A stretch of DNA of 64,000 nt, from contig CAVUAF010000014.1 of the NCBI GenBank assembly GCA_963739375.1, positions 744,001-808,000 of the forward strand. Reading direction: 5' to 3'. Each line of letters opens with the position of its first letter. The first letter of the stretch is position 1. Both the position numbers and the translations under genes were made by a program. Positions 1 through 8,250 of this stretch are shown here, piece by piece. This DNA comes from CAVUAF01 sp963739375 (GTDB taxonomy: Bacteria; Acidobacteriota; Terriglobia; Terriglobales; Acidobacteriaceae). The notes below the pieces were generated by a model. It searched no databases. It saw nothing but the letters and a program-made list of their open reading frames with translations, and was not told the DNA's origin.

Positions 1-2157
1 GGTGCCGTGCACGATGAGGACGCGCCCGCTGAGGTCCTTGGCGGCGTCGAGCAGCGAGCTGCGCCGGTAGCCCTCGGCGTTGTCTTTCAGCAGGCCCATG
101 TAGCGCTCGGTGTAGATGGTGTCGTAGTTGCGGAAGTCGGTGACCGGGGCGACGGCGACCGCGGCCTTGAACAAGGCGGAGTGCGTGGCGGCGTTCAGCG
201 TCATGTAGCCGCCGTAGCTCCAGCCCCAGAAGCCGAGGCGCGCGCGGTCGAGCTGCGGGTAGCGATCCAAAACCTGGTCCAGCGCGGCCAGCTGGTCCTG
301 CAACTCGACCTCGCCCATGCGGTGGCGGAGGGGGAGGCTGAAGTCGCGGCCGCGGCCGGCCATGCCGCGGTTGTCGACGGTGAAGACGGCGAAACCGCGG
401 CGCGCCATCAGCGAGTGGAAGAGGAAGCGCGAGCCGCCCCAGGCGTCGCGCACCAGTTGCGCGCCGGGGCCGCCGTAGGCGTAGACGATCAGCGGAATTT
501 TGGCGCCCGGCGCGGCTTGCGGCGGCAACAGGAGCTGCCCGTAGAGCGTGGTGGCGCCGTCGGCGGCCTTGAGTTCCAGCATCTGCGGCGCTGCCAACCC
601 CAACGGTTCGACCGCGCGCGATTGCCAGAACACGGTGCACTCGCCGGTGTTGCGGCAGAGCGCGCGGCGCGGCGGAGTCAGCAGGGCGGAAAAATTGTCG
701 ACGTAGTAGTCGGCGGATTTTCCGGGGAAGGTCGCGGCGTGGGTGCCCGGTTCGCGCGAAACGCGCTCCGGCTCGCCGCCGTTCAGCGCGACGCGCCAGA
801 GTTGGCGCTGGCGCGGGTCACCCTGGGTCGAGGTGAAGTAAACCATGCCGCTTTTTTCATCAAGGCCGTCGAGGGAGGTCACGTCCCACGCGCCGCGCGT
901 GACCTGGCGCTCCAGGCGGGCTTCGCCGGCAAACGGGTCCTTGGGGTCGAAGCGGTAGAGGTAGATGTGGGTGTGGCCGTCGCGCCAGCTCGTCCACAGG
1001 AAGCGGCCGCCCGCGGGCAGCAGGAAAGGATCGTCGGTGTAGTCCGACTCGAAGGTAAGCCACGCGTCGCTGGTCTCGCTCAGCGCCAGGCGCGAGCGCC
1101 CGCTGTTGGCATCGACGAAGTAGAGGTCGGCCTTCGTCTGCTCGCGGTTGCAGACGATGGCCCACGCCAGCCCATCGCGCACCCAGCCGAAGCGCGGGAT
1201 GAGGATGTCGGGTTCGGGCTCGTCTTCGTCCTGCTTTTTCGGCAGCAGCGCGAGCCAGCGCGTCCGGCCGCCGCCGGAGTTGACCACGCCCAGGCGCACC
1301 ACGGGGTTCGGGTCGCCCACCTTGGGATACTTCTGATTGTCGACGGCGCCATGCTGCGGGATGAAGTCTTCGATGGGGTAGGCCGGGACCTGCGATTCGT
1401 CCATCTGCAGGTAGAGGATCTGCTTGCCGTTCGGCGACCAGAAATAATTCGAACGCACCCCCAGCTCTTCCGCGTAGACCCAGTCCACTTCGCCGTTCAG
1501 GAAGTCGTCGGGGCCGGGCTCGGGCGGTTTTTTCTCTTCGTCTTTGAGGCTGACGTGCAGGCTGACGTGGCCGGGGCGGCCGTCTTTGCCTTCGGTGAGC
1601 TGCACTTCGTCTTCCTTGCCGTCGACGCGCTGCACGTACAGTTCGTGCTTGCGCAAGTAGGCAAGGCGCTTGCCGTCGGGCGAAAACTTGGGGTCGCCCG
1701 TGGCCTCGGAGGCGCTGGTCACCTGCACTCCGGTGCCGCTCTCCAGCGAGAAGTACCAGAGCTGCCCCCGGGCGTCGAAGAGCAAGTGCTGGGAATCCGG
1801 CGCCCAGTGATACCCGGCGACGGAATAGCGCGCGCGGCGTTCCTTTTCGCGCTCGTCCTTCAGGCGGTCGAGCGGCGGCACCAGGGTGGCCAGCTTTTCC
1901 TGCGCCACCAGGACAGCGGGCTTGCCGGTGGCGAGGTCGACGTAGTACAGCGCGCCCTGCTCGCCGGCATCGTCGCGCAGGACGTAGGCGACCTTCTTGC
2001 CGTCGGGACTCCACTTAAGGCTCTCGGGGGCGCGCCCGGTGAGGCCGCCCTCGGCGAAGATGGCCGGCAGGGTCAGTTCCGCCGGCGGCGCCGCCTGCTG
2101 CCCGGCGGCCAGGGTGGCGAGGAAGAGGAAGACGAGGCACTTCGCGGTTCGCGTCAT
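1..2157 (-). CDS. S9 family (DPP4-type) prolyl peptidase, C-terminus cut by window edge
   Basis: Translates as a secreted serine peptidase of the S9B/dipeptidyl peptidase IV family, which cleaves dipeptides after proline or alanine. The ATG (codon 2155-2157) begins a signal peptide (MTRTAKCLVFLFLATLAAGQ). Residues of about 30-480 form the N-terminal beta-propeller with repeated SPDGK blades. The alpha/beta hydrolase domain follows, with the nucleophile elbow GWSYGGY (Ser647, codon at 217-219). The reading frame runs off base 1 just after VLIVHGT, so the catalytic Asp and His, which lie beyond this point in the family, are outside the window. The family usually has 700-780 residues, so only a short tail is missing. 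A spurious 732-codon frame on the opposite strand is its antisense shadow. Confidence 0.93.
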   Translation of the reverse strand, partial: MTRTAKCLVFLFLATLAAGQQAAPPAELTLPAIFAEGGLTGRAPESLKWSPDGKKVAYVLRDDAGEQGALYYVDLATGKPAVLVAQEKLATLVPPLDRLKDEREKERRARYSVAGYHWAPDSQHLLFDARGQLWYFSLESGTGVQVTSASEATGDPKFSPDGKRLAYLRKHELYVQRVDGKEDEVQLTEGKDGRPGHVSLHVSLKDEEKKPPEPGPDDFLNGEVDWVYAEELGVRSNYFWSPNGKQILYLQMDESQVPAYPIEDFIPQHGAVDNQKYPKVGDPNPVVRLGVVNSGGGRTRWLALLPKKQDEDEPEPDILIPRFGWVRDGLAWAIVCNREQTKADLYFVDANSGRSRLALSETSDAWLTFESDYTDDPFLLPAGGRFLWTSWRDGHTHIYLYRFDPKDPFAGEARLERQVTRGAWDVTSLDGLDEKSGMVYFTSTQGDPRQRQLWRVALNGGEPERVSREPGTHAATFPGKSADYYVDNFSALLTPPRRALCRNTGECTVFWQSRAVEPLGLAAPQMLELKAADGATTLYGQLLLPPQAAPGAKIPLIVYAYGGPGAQLVRDAWGGSRFLFHSLMARRGFAVFTVDNRGMAGRGRDFSLPLRHRMGEVELQDQLAALDQVLDRYPQLDRARLGFWGWSYGGYMTLNAATHSALFKAAVAVAPVTDFRNYDTIYTERYMGLLKDNAEGYRRSSLLDAAKDLSGRVLIVHGT

Positions 2158-2214
2158 GAGCGGCAAAAAGTCTACAACAGGCGCGGGCGCGGGGTTCTGC
2201 GCTAAGCTGGCAGC

Positions 2215-3390
2215 GTGCTGGAGCACGTCATCGAGTTCGCGCCCGCGCGCGACCAGGAAGCGCTGGCGCAGGCGCCGGCCGCGGCGGCGGTCTTTGCGCT
2301 GCACGGCGAGGGCGAGCCCTACGTCGCCAAGACCGCGAACCTCCGCCGCCGCCTGCTGCGGCTGCTGGGAGCGGAAGACCAGCGCAGCCGCCGCCTCAAC
2401 CTGCGCGACCGCGTGCGCCACATCGAATACGCGCGCACCGGCTCCGACTTCGAATCGTGGCTCACGCTGTACTACGCGCTGCGCGCGGCGTTCGGCGCGA
2501 AGTTTCGCGAGCGCCTGAAGCTCCGCCCGGCGCCGCTCATCAAGCTGGTGCTCGACAATTCCTATCCGCGCGCGCACCTCACTACGCGTCTCGGCCGCGC
2601 CGGCGGGCGCTCCGCGTACTTTGGGCCGTTCGCGATGCGCGTCGCCGCGGAAAAGTTCCTCAACGACTCGCTCGATTTTTTCAAGATGCGCCGCTGCGAC
2701 TTCGACCTCAACCCCGACCCCGCTTTCCCCGGCTGCATCTACTCAGAGATGAAGATGTGCCTGGCGCCGTGCTTCCAGGGCTGCACCGACGCGGAGTATG
2801 CCGCCGAGGTGCAGCGCGTGGAGCGCTACCTGGAGAGCGGCGGGCAGTCGCTGGTGCGCGAGATCGCGGCTGAGCGCGACCACGCCAGCGCCGCGCTGGA
2901 ATTCGAGCAGGCGGCGGCGCTGCACACGCGGCTGGAGAAGGTCGGGGCTGCCGCGGGCCAGCGCCCCGACATCGCGCGCCGTCTCGACCAGCTGAGCGGC
3001 GTAATCGTGCAACCCGCGGCCGAGCCGGAGCATGTGGCGCTGTTTCGCCTCGCCGGCGGACGAATCGAGCCGCGGATTGCGTTCAGCGTCGCCGCCACCA
3101 CGGTCGCGGCGAGCGGCGCGGAGAAAGGCAAAAAGCACCAGCCGGAAAGCATGGAATCGCGCATCGCGACCGCACTGGCCGCGGCACCGCCGCCGGCAGA
3201 ACGCCTAACCGCAGCGGAACTGATGGACCACCTCGCGCTGCTGCGCCGCTGGTACTACCGCGGGACGCGCGTCGGGGAAATCTTTCTCACCGACGAGCGC
3301 GGCGAGTTGCCCATGCGGCGGCTGGTGCGCGGCATCTCGCGCGTGTACCGCGGCGAGCGCGAGGCGGAAGCGCCAAGCCCCAAGCCCTAA
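2215..3390 (+). CDS. UvrC-like GIY-YIG protein lacking the C-terminal endonuclease half
   Basis: 391 residues from a GTG start, resembling only the N-terminal half of excinuclease subunit UvrC. Residues of about 25-65 correspond to the GIY-YIG fold but are degenerate (PYVAKTANLRRRL in place of the usual Y-IGKA-NLR). A segment around 70-120 follows the UvrC pattern (HIEYARTGSDFES). A Cys cluster (MRRCDFDLN, GCIYSEMKMCLAPC) matches the UvrC zinc/iron-sulfur region, and a UVR-like helix (ALEFEQAAALHTRLEKV) lies near 230-245. The RNase H-like nuclease and HhH domains of full UvrC (about 600 residues) are absent. It could be a Cho-like incision protein or a repurposed paralogue. Its stop overlaps the stop of the convergent thiL. 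Confidence 0.7.
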   Translation: MLEHVIEFAPARDQEALAQAPAAAAVFALHGEGEPYVAKTANLRRRLLRLLGAEDQRSRRLNLRDRVRHIEYARTGSDFESWLTLYYALRAAFGAKFRERLKLRPAPLIKLVLDNSYPRAHLTTRLGRAGGRSAYFGPFAMRVAAEKFLNDSLDFFKMRRCDFDLNPDPAFPGCIYSEMKMCLAPCFQGCTDAEYAAEVQRVERYLESGGQSLVREIAAERDHASAALEFEQAAALHTRLEKVGAAAGQRPDIARRLDQLSGVIVQPAAEPEHVALFRLAGGRIEPRIAFSVAATTVAASGAEKGKKHQPESMESRIATALAAAPPPAERLTAAELMDHLALLRRWYYRGTRVGEIFLTDERGELPMRRLVRGISRVYRGEREAEAPSPKP

Positions 3391-4361
3391 GCCGGAAAGC
3401 TTGTTTTTCCGAAATGCTGCCAGCCGCCCGGCACCAGCAGCTCGCGCTGGCCGTGGCTGTCGGTGAGGTAGAGGCGGTGGCGGCGGTCGGCGATGATCTC
3501 CCCGATGCGCGTGATGCGTACGCCACCGGCCCGGGCGGGAACCTTCGCCTTGTCCGGCGCGGTGAACAGCAGCTCGTAGTCTTCGCCGCCGTGCAGCGCG
3601 TAGTGCAGCGAGCTGGCGTCGAAGGTGACGCCGCGCGGAATGCTGTGCGCGGCCAGCAGCGCGCCCACGCGACTCTCGGCGCAGACGTGCGCCAGGTCGG
3701 TGGAGAGGCCGTCACTCAGGTCGATGGCGGCGGTCGCCAGCCCGCGCAGACGGCGGCCGATGTCCAGGCGCGGCTCGGGAAAAAAGTGCCGGCGATGCTG
3801 CGCCGAACGCGGCGCAATTTTCTCCCCGCGGCGCAGCGCTCCCAGGGTCGCCGCCGACTCTCCGAGGCTCCCGGTGACGTAGATGGAATCCCCGGGGCGC
3901 GCCCCGGAGCGCCGCAGGGCCGTTCCCCGTGGCACGCTGCCGACCACCACGATGTCGGCCGCCACGCCGCCCGGCGATTCCGCAACGTCGCCCCCGGCGA
4001 GCGGACAGCGATGCCGCGCGGCCAGTGCCAGCAGCCCGCGCAGGAAGCCGTCGATCCAGCGCGGCGGGCAGTCGGGCGGCAGCGCGAGCGAGAGAAAGGC
4101 CGCCACCGGCTCGCCGCCCATCGCCGCAATGTCGCTCAGGCCCCGCGCCAGGCAGCGATGTCCCACGACCTCGGCCGGGTGCCAGGCACGGCGGAAGTGC
4201 ACGTTTTCAAGTGTGAAGTCGGTGGTGACCAGCGCCTCGTGGCCGCGCGGGAGGCGCAGCACGGCACAGTCGTCGCCGATCCCCGCCAGCAGCGCGCGCG
4301 ACCGCGTCCGCGCCGCGGCGCGGCGGATCATCGCGATGAGGGCTAGCTCGCTGGCGGGCAC
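3387..4361 (-). CDS. thiL: Thiamine-monophosphate kinase
   Basis: 324 residues; phosphorylates thiamine monophosphate to thiamine pyrophosphate, the last step of thiamine biosynthesis, in the cytoplasm. Recognised from the AIRS/PurM-type ATP-binding signatures: AGIGDDCAVL near the N-terminus, TTDFTLENVHFR, the metal-binding SDIAAMGGEP, AGGDVAESP, DLSDGLSTDL and HGGEDYELLF. The GTG at 4361 is chosen because ASELALIAMIRRAA aligns with the usual family N-terminus (GE-xLI); the open frame continues upstream without homology. The stop (TAG, 3387-3389) overlaps the stop of the convergent UvrC-like gene by a few bases. Confidence 0.93.
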   Translation of the reverse strand: MPASELALIAMIRRAAARTRSRALLAGIGDDCAVLRLPRGHEALVTTDFTLENVHFRRAWHPAEVVGHRCLARGLSDIAAMGGEPVAAFLSLALPPDCPPRWIDGFLRGLLALAARHRCPLAGGDVAESPGGVAADIVVVGSVPRGTALRRSGARPGDSIYVTGSLGESAATLGALRRGEKIAPRSAQHRRHFFPEPRLDIGRRLRGLATAAIDLSDGLSTDLAHVCAESRVGALLAAHSIPRGVTFDASSLHYALHGGEDYELLFTAPDKAKVPARAGGVRITRIGEIIADRRHRLYLTDSHGQRELLVPGGWQHFGKTSFPA

Positions 4362-4461
4362 GGCCGCAGGATATAACACCCGCCACCGCGACACGCGATG
4401 TCTCTGGGGTGGATGTTTCGACTTTTCGATGCGACAATGACGTGGTTCCTCCTCACGCGCC

Positions 4462-5112
4462 ATGAAATTTTTCATCGACACCGCCAACCTGAACGAAATC
4501 CGCGAAGCCGTCGCCATGGGCATCCTCGACGGCGTCACCACCAACCCCTCGCTCATCGCCAAAGAGGGCAAGCCGTTCAAAGAAACGATCCTGAAAATCT
4601 GCGAGCTGGTGAACGGCCCGGTGAGCGTCGAAGTGGTGGCCACCGAGGCCACCGGCATGTGCCAGGAGGCGCACGAGTTCGCGAAGTGGCACCGGAACGT
4701 GGTAGTCAAGCTGCCGACCACGCGCGAAGGCCTGAAGGCGTGCAAGTGCCTGACCGCGGACGGCGTCAAGACCAACCTGACGCTGTGCTTCTCGCCCAAC
4801 CAGGCGCTGCATGGTGGCCAAGGCGGGCGCCACCTACGTCAGCCCGTTCGTCGGCCGGCTCGACGACATCAGCCACGTGGGCATGGACCTGGTGCGCGAC
4901 ATCCTCACATCTACCGCAACTACGGCTTTACGACGCAAGTGCTGGCGGCGTCGCTGCGCCACCCGCTGCACGTGGTGGAAGCGGCGCTGGCCGGCGCGCA
5001 CGTCGCTACCATCCCCTTCAAGGTGCTGGAGCAGATGTTCAAGCACCCGCTCACCGACCGCGGCCTGGAGCAGTTCCTGAAAGACTGGGAGAAGGCCAAG
5101 GCCATCGGGTGA
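4462..5112 (+). CDS. fsa: Fructose-6-phosphate aldolase/transaldolase (short type), with two compensating frame breaks
   Basis: About 217 residues, the size of the short transaldolase/FSA family that handles fructose-6-phosphate and dihydroxyacetone or sedoheptulose exchange in central carbon metabolism. MKFFIDTANLNEI, GVTTNPSLIAKEG and VVVKLPTT are classic; the Schiff-base Lys is in that last motif. The frame then breaks. After CFSPNQAL (about 4808) an extra base shifts the reading, and MVAKAGATYVSPFVGRLDD follows in the next frame. A missing base near 4905 returns it to IYRNYGFTTQVLAAS. The net length is unchanged. Most likely a sequencing error rather than a pseudogene, since both sides are well conserved. 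Confidence 0.9.
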   Translation: MKFFIDTANLNEIREAVAMGILDGVTTNPSLIAKEGKPFKETILKICELVNGPVSVEVVATEATGMCQEAHEFAKWHRNVVVKLPTTREGLKACKCLTADGVKTNLTLCFSPNQALHGGQGGRHLRQPVRRPARRHQPRGHGPGARHPHIYRNYGFTTQVLAASLRHPLHVVEAALAGAHVATIPFKVLEQMFKHPLTDRGLEQFLKDWEKAKAIG

Positions 5113-5146
5113 TTGCGAATTGGGTAATCGAGCAATCTAAAATCGG

Positions 5147-5539
5147 ATGACCCCGCTCCGTTTCTACTCCCTGCTCGTAACTGCTGCGGTGGCCGTCTTC
5201 GGCGCCGGGATGTACCTGGCGCGGCGCGGGCGCAAGACTCCGGAAGAGCGCGAGCGGCAGCGCCGCGTGTGGCTGAGCGAGCGCGGCCGCATCGTGGACG
5301 GCACCGTCACCGACGAGCAGGAGATCGAGCAGCCCGGCCGCGGCCCCATCCAGCTGGTCATCTACCGCTACGACATCGCCGGCGTGCAGTACGAAGCCTC
5401 CCAGGACGTCACCTACCTGCGGCAGTTCATCGACCTGCATTCCTGCCGCCTCAGTCTGCCTGCCTCCATTAAGTACGACCCGCGGAATCCCGGCAACTCG
5501 GTGGTGATCGCCGAAGGCTGGAGCGGGCTGCGCAAGTAA
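5147..5539 (+). CDS. Small membrane-anchored protein, DUF3592-like
   Basis: 130 residues. One N-terminal membrane segment (FYSLLVTAAVAVFGAGMYLA) is followed by a charged linker (RRGRKTPEERERQRR) and a beta-rich domain in which YRYDIAGVQYEAS and ASIKYDPRNPGNSVV resemble the DUF3592 pattern of a short extracytoplasmic domain. The function of that family is not established. It lies 34 bp after the transaldolase and about 80 bp before ccdA, all on the same strand. No catalytic motif is visible. Confidence 0.65.
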   Translation: MTPLRFYSLLVTAAVAVFGAGMYLARRGRKTPEERERQRRVWLSERGRIVDGTVTDEQEIEQPGRGPIQLVIYRYDIAGVQYEASQDVTYLRQFIDLHSCRLSLPASIKYDPRNPGNSVVIAEGWSGLRK

Positions 5540-5540
5540 C

Positions 5541-5599
5541 TGCGGAACCGCGTCCAATTCCGCAGTGCCGCAGTTCGGCAATCACGCGCGGAATGCGGT
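5541..5599. repeat. Short inverted repeat between two genes
   Basis: A stem-loop using CTGCGGAA and TTCCGCAG, followed by a further GCAGTTCGGCAAT / GAATGCGGTTGC stretch. It lies between the DUF3592-like gene and ccdA and may act as a terminator. No T-tract is visible. Confidence 0.4.
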
Positions 5600-5620
5600 T
5601 GCTACAATGGATTCAGCCCC

Positions 5621-6361
5621 ATGTCCAGCCTCCCGCTTCCCATTGCCGCGTTTGTCGCCGGGCTGCTTTCGTTTCTCTCGCCCTGCGTGCTGCCGCTGGT
5701 GCCGGGGTACGTGTCGCTGATCTCGGGCACGGGGGTGGAAGAGCTGCGCCACGGCGACCAGCGCCTGCTGCGCACCCTCATGCTGAACTCGCTGATGTTC
5801 ATCTTCGGCTTCAGCCTGGTCTTCATCTCGCTGGGCGCGGTGGCCACCACGCTCGGGCAGGTCACGCGCCAGTACTACCCCATCCTGACCCGCGTGGCGG
5901 GCATCGTGATCATCGTCTTCGGCCTGCATCTTACCGGGCTGTTCAAGATCAACGCGCTCTATGCCGACAAGCGCCTGCATAGTGTGAAAGGCGGGGCGAC
6001 GCCGCTGGGCGCGTTTTTCGTGGGGTTCGCGTTCGCTTTCGGGTGGACGCCGTGCATCGGCCCCATCCTCGCCACCATCCTGGCGTTCGCCGGCTCGCAG
6101 AAGACGGTGGCGCGCGGCGTCCTGCTGCTGGCGATCTACTCGGCGGGGCTGGCAGTGCCGTTCCTCCTGACCTCGCTCGGGATCGACCGCTTTCTCGTTT
6201 TCTACGCGCGCTTTCGCCGCCACCTGCACGCGGTGGAAGTGGCGAGTGGCGTGCTGCTGATCGCCATCGGCGGTCTCATCTTTTTCAGCAAGTTCACACT
6301 CATCAATTTATGGATGAACAAAATCCCGTGGTTCCGAACCCTGGCGCAGAAGTTCCTGTAA
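5621..6361 (+). CDS. ccdA: Cytochrome c biogenesis/thiol-reductant transporter CcdA
   Basis: 246-residue membrane protein of the CcdA/DsbD-beta family with about six transmembrane helices. It carries reducing equivalents from cytoplasmic thioredoxin across the inner membrane. The two conserved Cys lie in LSFLSPCVLPLVPG (helix 1) and FGWTPCIGPILA (helix 4), each next to prolines as in the family. The end overlaps by 52 bp the start of the TlpA/ResA-like gene, indicating translational coupling. The DsbD-alpha-like gene lies 100 bp beyond that. Together they supply the three parts of DsbD as separate proteins. Confidence 0.93.
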   Translation: MSSLPLPIAAFVAGLLSFLSPCVLPLVPGYVSLISGTGVEELRHGDQRLLRTLMLNSLMFIFGFSLVFISLGAVATTLGQVTRQYYPILTRVAGIVIIVFGLHLTGLFKINALYADKRLHSVKGGATPLGAFFVGFAFAFGWTPCIGPILATILAFAGSQKTVARGVLLLAIYSAGLAVPFLLTSLGIDRFLVFYARFRRHLHAVEVASGVLLIAIGGLIFFSKFTLINLWMNKIPWFRTLAQKFL

Positions 6362-6963
6362 ATCTCCCCGGCGAGCCCCGGCCGGCCGCCGCCGGCGGCA
6401 AACGGCGCGACGCCCTGGTGCTGCTGGTGGTGATTGTGGCCGTGTCCGTGATGATCACCGCGGTGGTGGTGATGTCGCGCCGGACCGCCGGGCCGGGCGC
6501 GGGCCCCACGCTGCAAGGCGACGTGAAAGGCGCGGTCGCGCCTGAATTCGAGCTCCAGGGGCTCGACGGCAAGCTGGTGCGCCTCTCCGGATACCGCGGC
6601 AAGGCCGTGCTGCTGGACTTCTGGGCCACGTATTGCGAGCCCTGCAAGATCGAGATGCCGTGGTTCGAGGAACTCAACAAGCAGTACGCGTCCCAGGGAC
6701 TGGTCGTGCTCGGCGTGGCCATGGACGATGCCGGGGAAGACGCGGTGCGGAAGTTCGCCCAGGATATGGGCGTCACTTATCCCATCCTGATGGGCAAAGA
6801 GCGGGTGGGCGAGGAGTACGGCGGCGTACAGTTCCTGCCTACCACGTTCTACATCGACCGCAACGGCAAGGTGGTGGACCGCGTCTTCGGCCTGGTGAGC
6901 CGCCGGGAAATCGAGGAGAACATCAAGAAGGCGCTCGCTACTCCCGTTGCCGCAGCTCCGTGA
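6310..6963 (+). CDS. Membrane-anchored TlpA/ResA-type thioredoxin
   Basis: 217 residues. The ATG lies inside the ccdA 3' end. An N-terminal cytoplasmic tail is followed by one membrane anchor (LVLLVVIVAVSVMITAVVVM, about residues 39-58) and a periplasmic thioredoxin/AhpC-TSA domain (DLQGLDGK-like entry, VLLDFWATYCEPC). The redox motif is C109-E-P-C112. The cis-proline loop is LPTTFYIDRNGK. Such proteins reduce periplasmic disulfides, for example in apocytochrome c, and take electrons from CcdA, so the overlap with ccdA fits their known partnership. An in-frame start upstream would lie well inside ccdA and has no homology. Confidence 0.92.
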   Translation: MDEQNPVVPNPGAEVPVNLPGEPRPAAAGGKRRDALVLLVVIVAVSVMITAVVVMSRRTAGPGAGPTLQGDVKGAVAPEFELQGLDGKLVRLSGYRGKAVLLDFWATYCEPCKIEMPWFEELNKQYASQGLVVLGVAMDDAGEDAVRKFAQDMGVTYPILMGKERVGEEYGGVQFLPTTFYIDRNGKVVDRVFGLVSRREIEENIKKALATPVAAAP

Positions 6964-6965
6964 GC

Positions 6966-6990
6966 ATTGCCCACCACGGAGGCACGGAAG
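6966..6990. repeat. CCACGGAGG-type dispersed repeat word
   Basis: The word CCACCACGGAGGCACGGAAG lies just after the TlpA-like gene. The same word family occurs as an inverted pair at 21823-21875. It is a single arm here. Confidence 0.5.
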
Positions 6991-7064
6991 TTCTAAGCCT
7001 TCCTTCACGCTTCTGGTCGGAATCCCGTTGCCGAAATCGGCGGAAACGATGCCACAATAGGGCC

Positions 7065-7637
7065 GTGAAACGCCGCTCACCTTTCCTGCTGGGCCTCGTG
7101 ATGTGGGTTGCGGCCGCCTCCGCGCAGCAGCCGACGCTCGCCAACCCCGGCCTGGCGCCGCCGCTGCAGATGGTGAAGTACCTGGGGGCGTCCGCGGTGA
7201 CCGTGGCCGCGAGCAAGCCGCAGAAGGTGACGCTGCGCTTCCAGGTGGACGAAGGGAAGCACGTCAACTCCAACCTGCCGCGCTCGCCGCTGCTCCTCCC
7301 CACCAAGCTGCGCCTGCTGCCGCCCACCGACGTTGGGACCGGGCAGATCACCTATCCTGCCGGCCAGGACATGGTGTTCCCGCTCGCGCCCGACGAGAAG
7401 CTCAACCTCTATAGCGGCGAGTTCGCGATTACCGCCATGGTGAGCGCCGCGCGCTACGCCGTCCCCGGACGCTTCCGCGTCCACGGCGAGCTGCAGTACC
7501 AGGCGTGCAACGACCGCGCCTGCTTCCCGCCACAGAAGTTGCCGGTGGAGTTCGATGTCCGGGTGACGAAGTCACCCATTCGCGACGCGCAGCCACCGCG
7601 CCACAATCCGCCGCAGAGCCCGCACGTGCATCAGTAG
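7065..7637 (+). CDS. Secreted DsbD N-terminal (alpha) domain-like protein
   Basis: 190 residues from a GTG start. A signal peptide (RRSPFLLGLVMWVAAASAQQ) is followed by a beta-sandwich resembling DsbD-alpha, the periplasmic domain that receives electrons from DsbD-beta and passes them to DsbC/DsbE-type proteins. The diagnostic segment is LQYQACNDRACFPPQK, with the two redox Cys spaced as in DsbD-alpha. It follows ccdA and the TlpA-like thioredoxin on the same strand, so it probably completes a split DsbD pathway. It ends at a repeat made of TCAGTTCT words. Confidence 0.8.
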   Translation: MKRRSPFLLGLVMWVAAASAQQPTLANPGLAPPLQMVKYLGASAVTVAASKPQKVTLRFQVDEGKHVNSNLPRSPLLLPTKLRLLPPTDVGTGQITYPAGQDMVFPLAPDEKLNLYSGEFAITAMVSAARYAVPGRFRVHGELQYQACNDRACFPPQKLPVEFDVRVTKSPIRDAQPPRHNPPQSPHVHQ

Positions 7638-7707
7638 TTCTCAGTTCTCAGTTCCCAGTTCTCAGAAAAAACCACGGGGCTCAGCTCTGAGAACTGAGAA
7701 CTACTCC
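7635..7707. repeat. Word-permuted inverted repeat (TCAGTTCT family)
   Basis: The left arm (7635-7665) is built of AGTTCTCAG words. The right arm (7679-7707) is its approximate reverse complement, with CTGAGAACTGAGAACTA. It lies between convergent genes, where a bidirectional terminator would be expected. It is one of about ten repeats of this design in the window. Confidence 0.7.
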
Positions 7708-8093
7708 TGCTTGATCTGCATAGTCTCGTCGATGCTCAGCGTCCGGGGGAGGCCGGCCTGCGGCTCGCCGGTATAGGTGGCGACGACGCGGAAGCTGGTG
7801 TCGCTGACTTCGGTGCTGTACTGGTAGGGTCCGCGGCCGGTGGCATTCATCTTCAGCGCGCCGGACGAGCGCAACTGGTCGAGCGACGCGTATTTCCCAT
7901 TGAGCGCGAACTCCCCCCGCTCCGTCTGCGCGATGACCAGCAGGTCGTTTTTCACGCCGACAAGGTCGATGGTGGCCCGCGGGCTCGCCGCCGCATTCCC
8001 CGCCGGCGACATCGAGCTCGCCTGCTTGGAATAGATGTAGAGCCCCGCGGCCGCCACGATCAGCAGGCCGACGAATCCGAGCGTCCGTCCCAT
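7701..8093 (-). CDS. Membrane-anchored hypothetical protein, pilin-like architecture
   Basis: 130 residues. One hydrophobic N-terminal helix (LGFVGLLIVAAAGLYIY) is followed by an Ala/Ser linker and a small domain containing FALNGKYASLDQLRSSGALK and GPYQYSTEVSDTSFRVVATY. The order helix, GxYASLDQL, then beta strands with a Tyr-rich hairpin recalls type IV pilin-like or pseudopilin proteins, but no prepilin peptidase site (G followed by Phe-Thr-Leu) is seen. Function unknown. The ATG at 8093 is preferred; the open frame extends upstream through repeat DNA. Confidence 0.65.
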   Translation of the reverse strand: MGRTLGFVGLLIVAAAGLYIYSKQASSMSPAGNAAASPRATIDLVGVKNDLLVIAQTERGEFALNGKYASLDQLRSSGALKMNATGRGPYQYSTEVSDTSFRVVATYTGEPQAGLPRTLSIDETMQIKQE

Positions 8094-8117
8094 ACGCCAC
8101 CTCCGCGGAGATTGTAC

Positions 8118-8226
8118 AAGTGGTCGGCACTTGGCCGTTGGCACTTGGCATTGGGCCGCCTCGGCCGGTGCGCGCCGCCACCATCTCCAGACGGCCAGAT
8201 GCCAATTGCCAAATGCTGAGTGCCGG
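8118..8226. repeat. Word-permuted inverted repeat (TTGGCA family) between divergent genes
   Basis: The left arm contains GGCACTTGGCCGTTGGCAC. The right arm contains GGCCAGATGCCAATTGCC and AATGCTGAGTGCC. The arms are approximately complementary but built from reshuffled TTGGCA/TTAGCA words. It occupies almost all the space between the pilin-like gene and gltX, which are transcribed away from each other, so any promoters must lie in or beside it. Confidence 0.65.
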
Positions 8227-8250
8227 CGCTCTGCGTTGCTATACTGGCTC

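Noticed and set aside
7..2205. A 732-codon open frame on the plus strand
   Set aside because: Antisense shadow of the S9 peptidase, without homology; caused by G+C-rich codon bias.
4808..4905. Programmed frameshift in the transaldolase gene
   Set aside because: No slippery sequence or stem-loop, and similar breaks occur in unrelated genes, which fits sequencing error better.
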